NCBI GenBank assembly: GCA_020216625.1
Contig: JAIUYB010000188.1
Location: 1 to 5,622 of the forward strand
DNA from: Desulfarculus sp.
GTDB taxonomy: Bacteria; Desulfobacterota; Desulfarculia; Desulfarculales; Desulfarculaceae
Direction: 5' to 3'
Length of the DNA: 5,622 bases
Position numbers and translations under genes: made by a program. The notes beneath the pieces are model-generated. The model searched no databases. It saw nothing but the letters and a program-made list of their open reading frames with translations, and was not told the origin of the DNA. This document shows, one piece after another, positions 5,506 to 5,622 of this stretch. How positions within the stretch are numbered: position 1 is the stretch's first letter; every line of letters starts with the position of its first letter.

Positions 5506-5622
5506 CACACCACCACGTCCACCAGGCCGCCGCCGGTTTCCGGTTCCGAGGATTCGGATCCGCCCGGGTTTTTGGGCCTCGCTCCGCTTTCCCCGCCCGA
5601 TTTGCCACCGCCCTGGCGGTCA
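5505..5622 (-). CDS. C-terminal tail of an unrecognised protein (cut by window edge)
   Basis: An open frame enters from the window edge and ends with TGA at 5507-5505, overlapping the ATG of the next gene as TGATG. The 38 visible residues are a Gly/Ser/Glu-rich low-complexity linker (GGGKSGGESGARPKNPGG, SESSEPETGGG) ending in a hydrophobic LVDVVV. This tail has no diagnostic motif. The stop-start overlap and shared strand suggest it belongs to the same operon, so a flagellar or motility protein is probable, but I cannot name it. That this frame is truly coding rests on the overlap and the lack of stops over a short distance only. Confidence 0.55.
   Translation of the reverse strand, partial: DRQGGGKSGGESGARPKNPGGSESSEPETGGGLVDVVV

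Noticed and set aside
4496..5608. 370-codon minus-strand open frame overlapping the FliK-like and DUF2802-like genes
   Set aside because: Its product is Arg/Gly/Pro-rich with no domain, which is the usual out-of-frame shadow of GC-rich genes. The two genes in the other frames have recognisable structure and tight stop-start junctions.
1..5622. Mobile element, CRISPR array, tRNA/rRNA or defence system
   Set aside because: No transposase, integrase, terminal repeats, spaced repeats or RNA-gene signatures are seen; nearly every base is accounted for by flagellar genes.

Overview
This window is one continuous block of flagellar genes, all read from the minus strand (right to left). It suggests a GC-rich, Gram-negative (diderm) motile bacterium, because it encodes both the L-ring lipoprotein FlgH and the P-ring protein FlgI. 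The gene order flgF-flgG-flgA-flgH-flgI, the long form of FlgA and the small stand-alone FlhB C-terminal paralogue together resemble Desulfobacterota (former Deltaproteobacteria). That placement is an inference from order and composition, not a proven identification.

Layout in transcription order. At the right edge (5622 to 5505) is the C-terminal tail of an unrecognised protein. Its stop overlaps the start of a membrane-anchored coiled-coil protein with a DUF2802-like C-terminus (5505 to 4990). Next come a FliK-like hook-length control protein (4986 to 3850) and a 103-residue FlhB C-terminal-domain homologue of the FlhX/YlqH type (3847 to 3536). These four frames touch or lie 2-3 bases apart and look translationally coupled.

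A 169-base intergenic gap (3367-3535) follows. It holds a C-rich, G-poor stretch just after the FlhB-like gene, an AT-rich inverted repeat, and a near-consensus sigma-54 promoter. The promoter predicts a leader of about 28 bases ahead of flgF. The second operon then runs flgF (3366 to 2659), flgG (2625 to 1843), flgA (1811 to 843), flgH (832 to 116) and the first 31 codons of flgI (94 to 1).

How they work together: FlgF and FlgG build the proximal and distal rod. FlgA is the periplasmic chaperone for the P-ring protein FlgI, and FlgH forms the L-ring, so the sigma-54 operon makes the rod and its outer bushing as one batch. The upstream cluster pairs a FliK-like protein with an FlhB C-domain-like protein, the two partner types that in known flagella switch export from hook to filament substrates. 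I see no mobile element, CRISPR array, RNA gene or clearly novel system. The points of most interest are the regulatory gap, the FliK/FlhB-C pairing and the uncharacterised first two genes.
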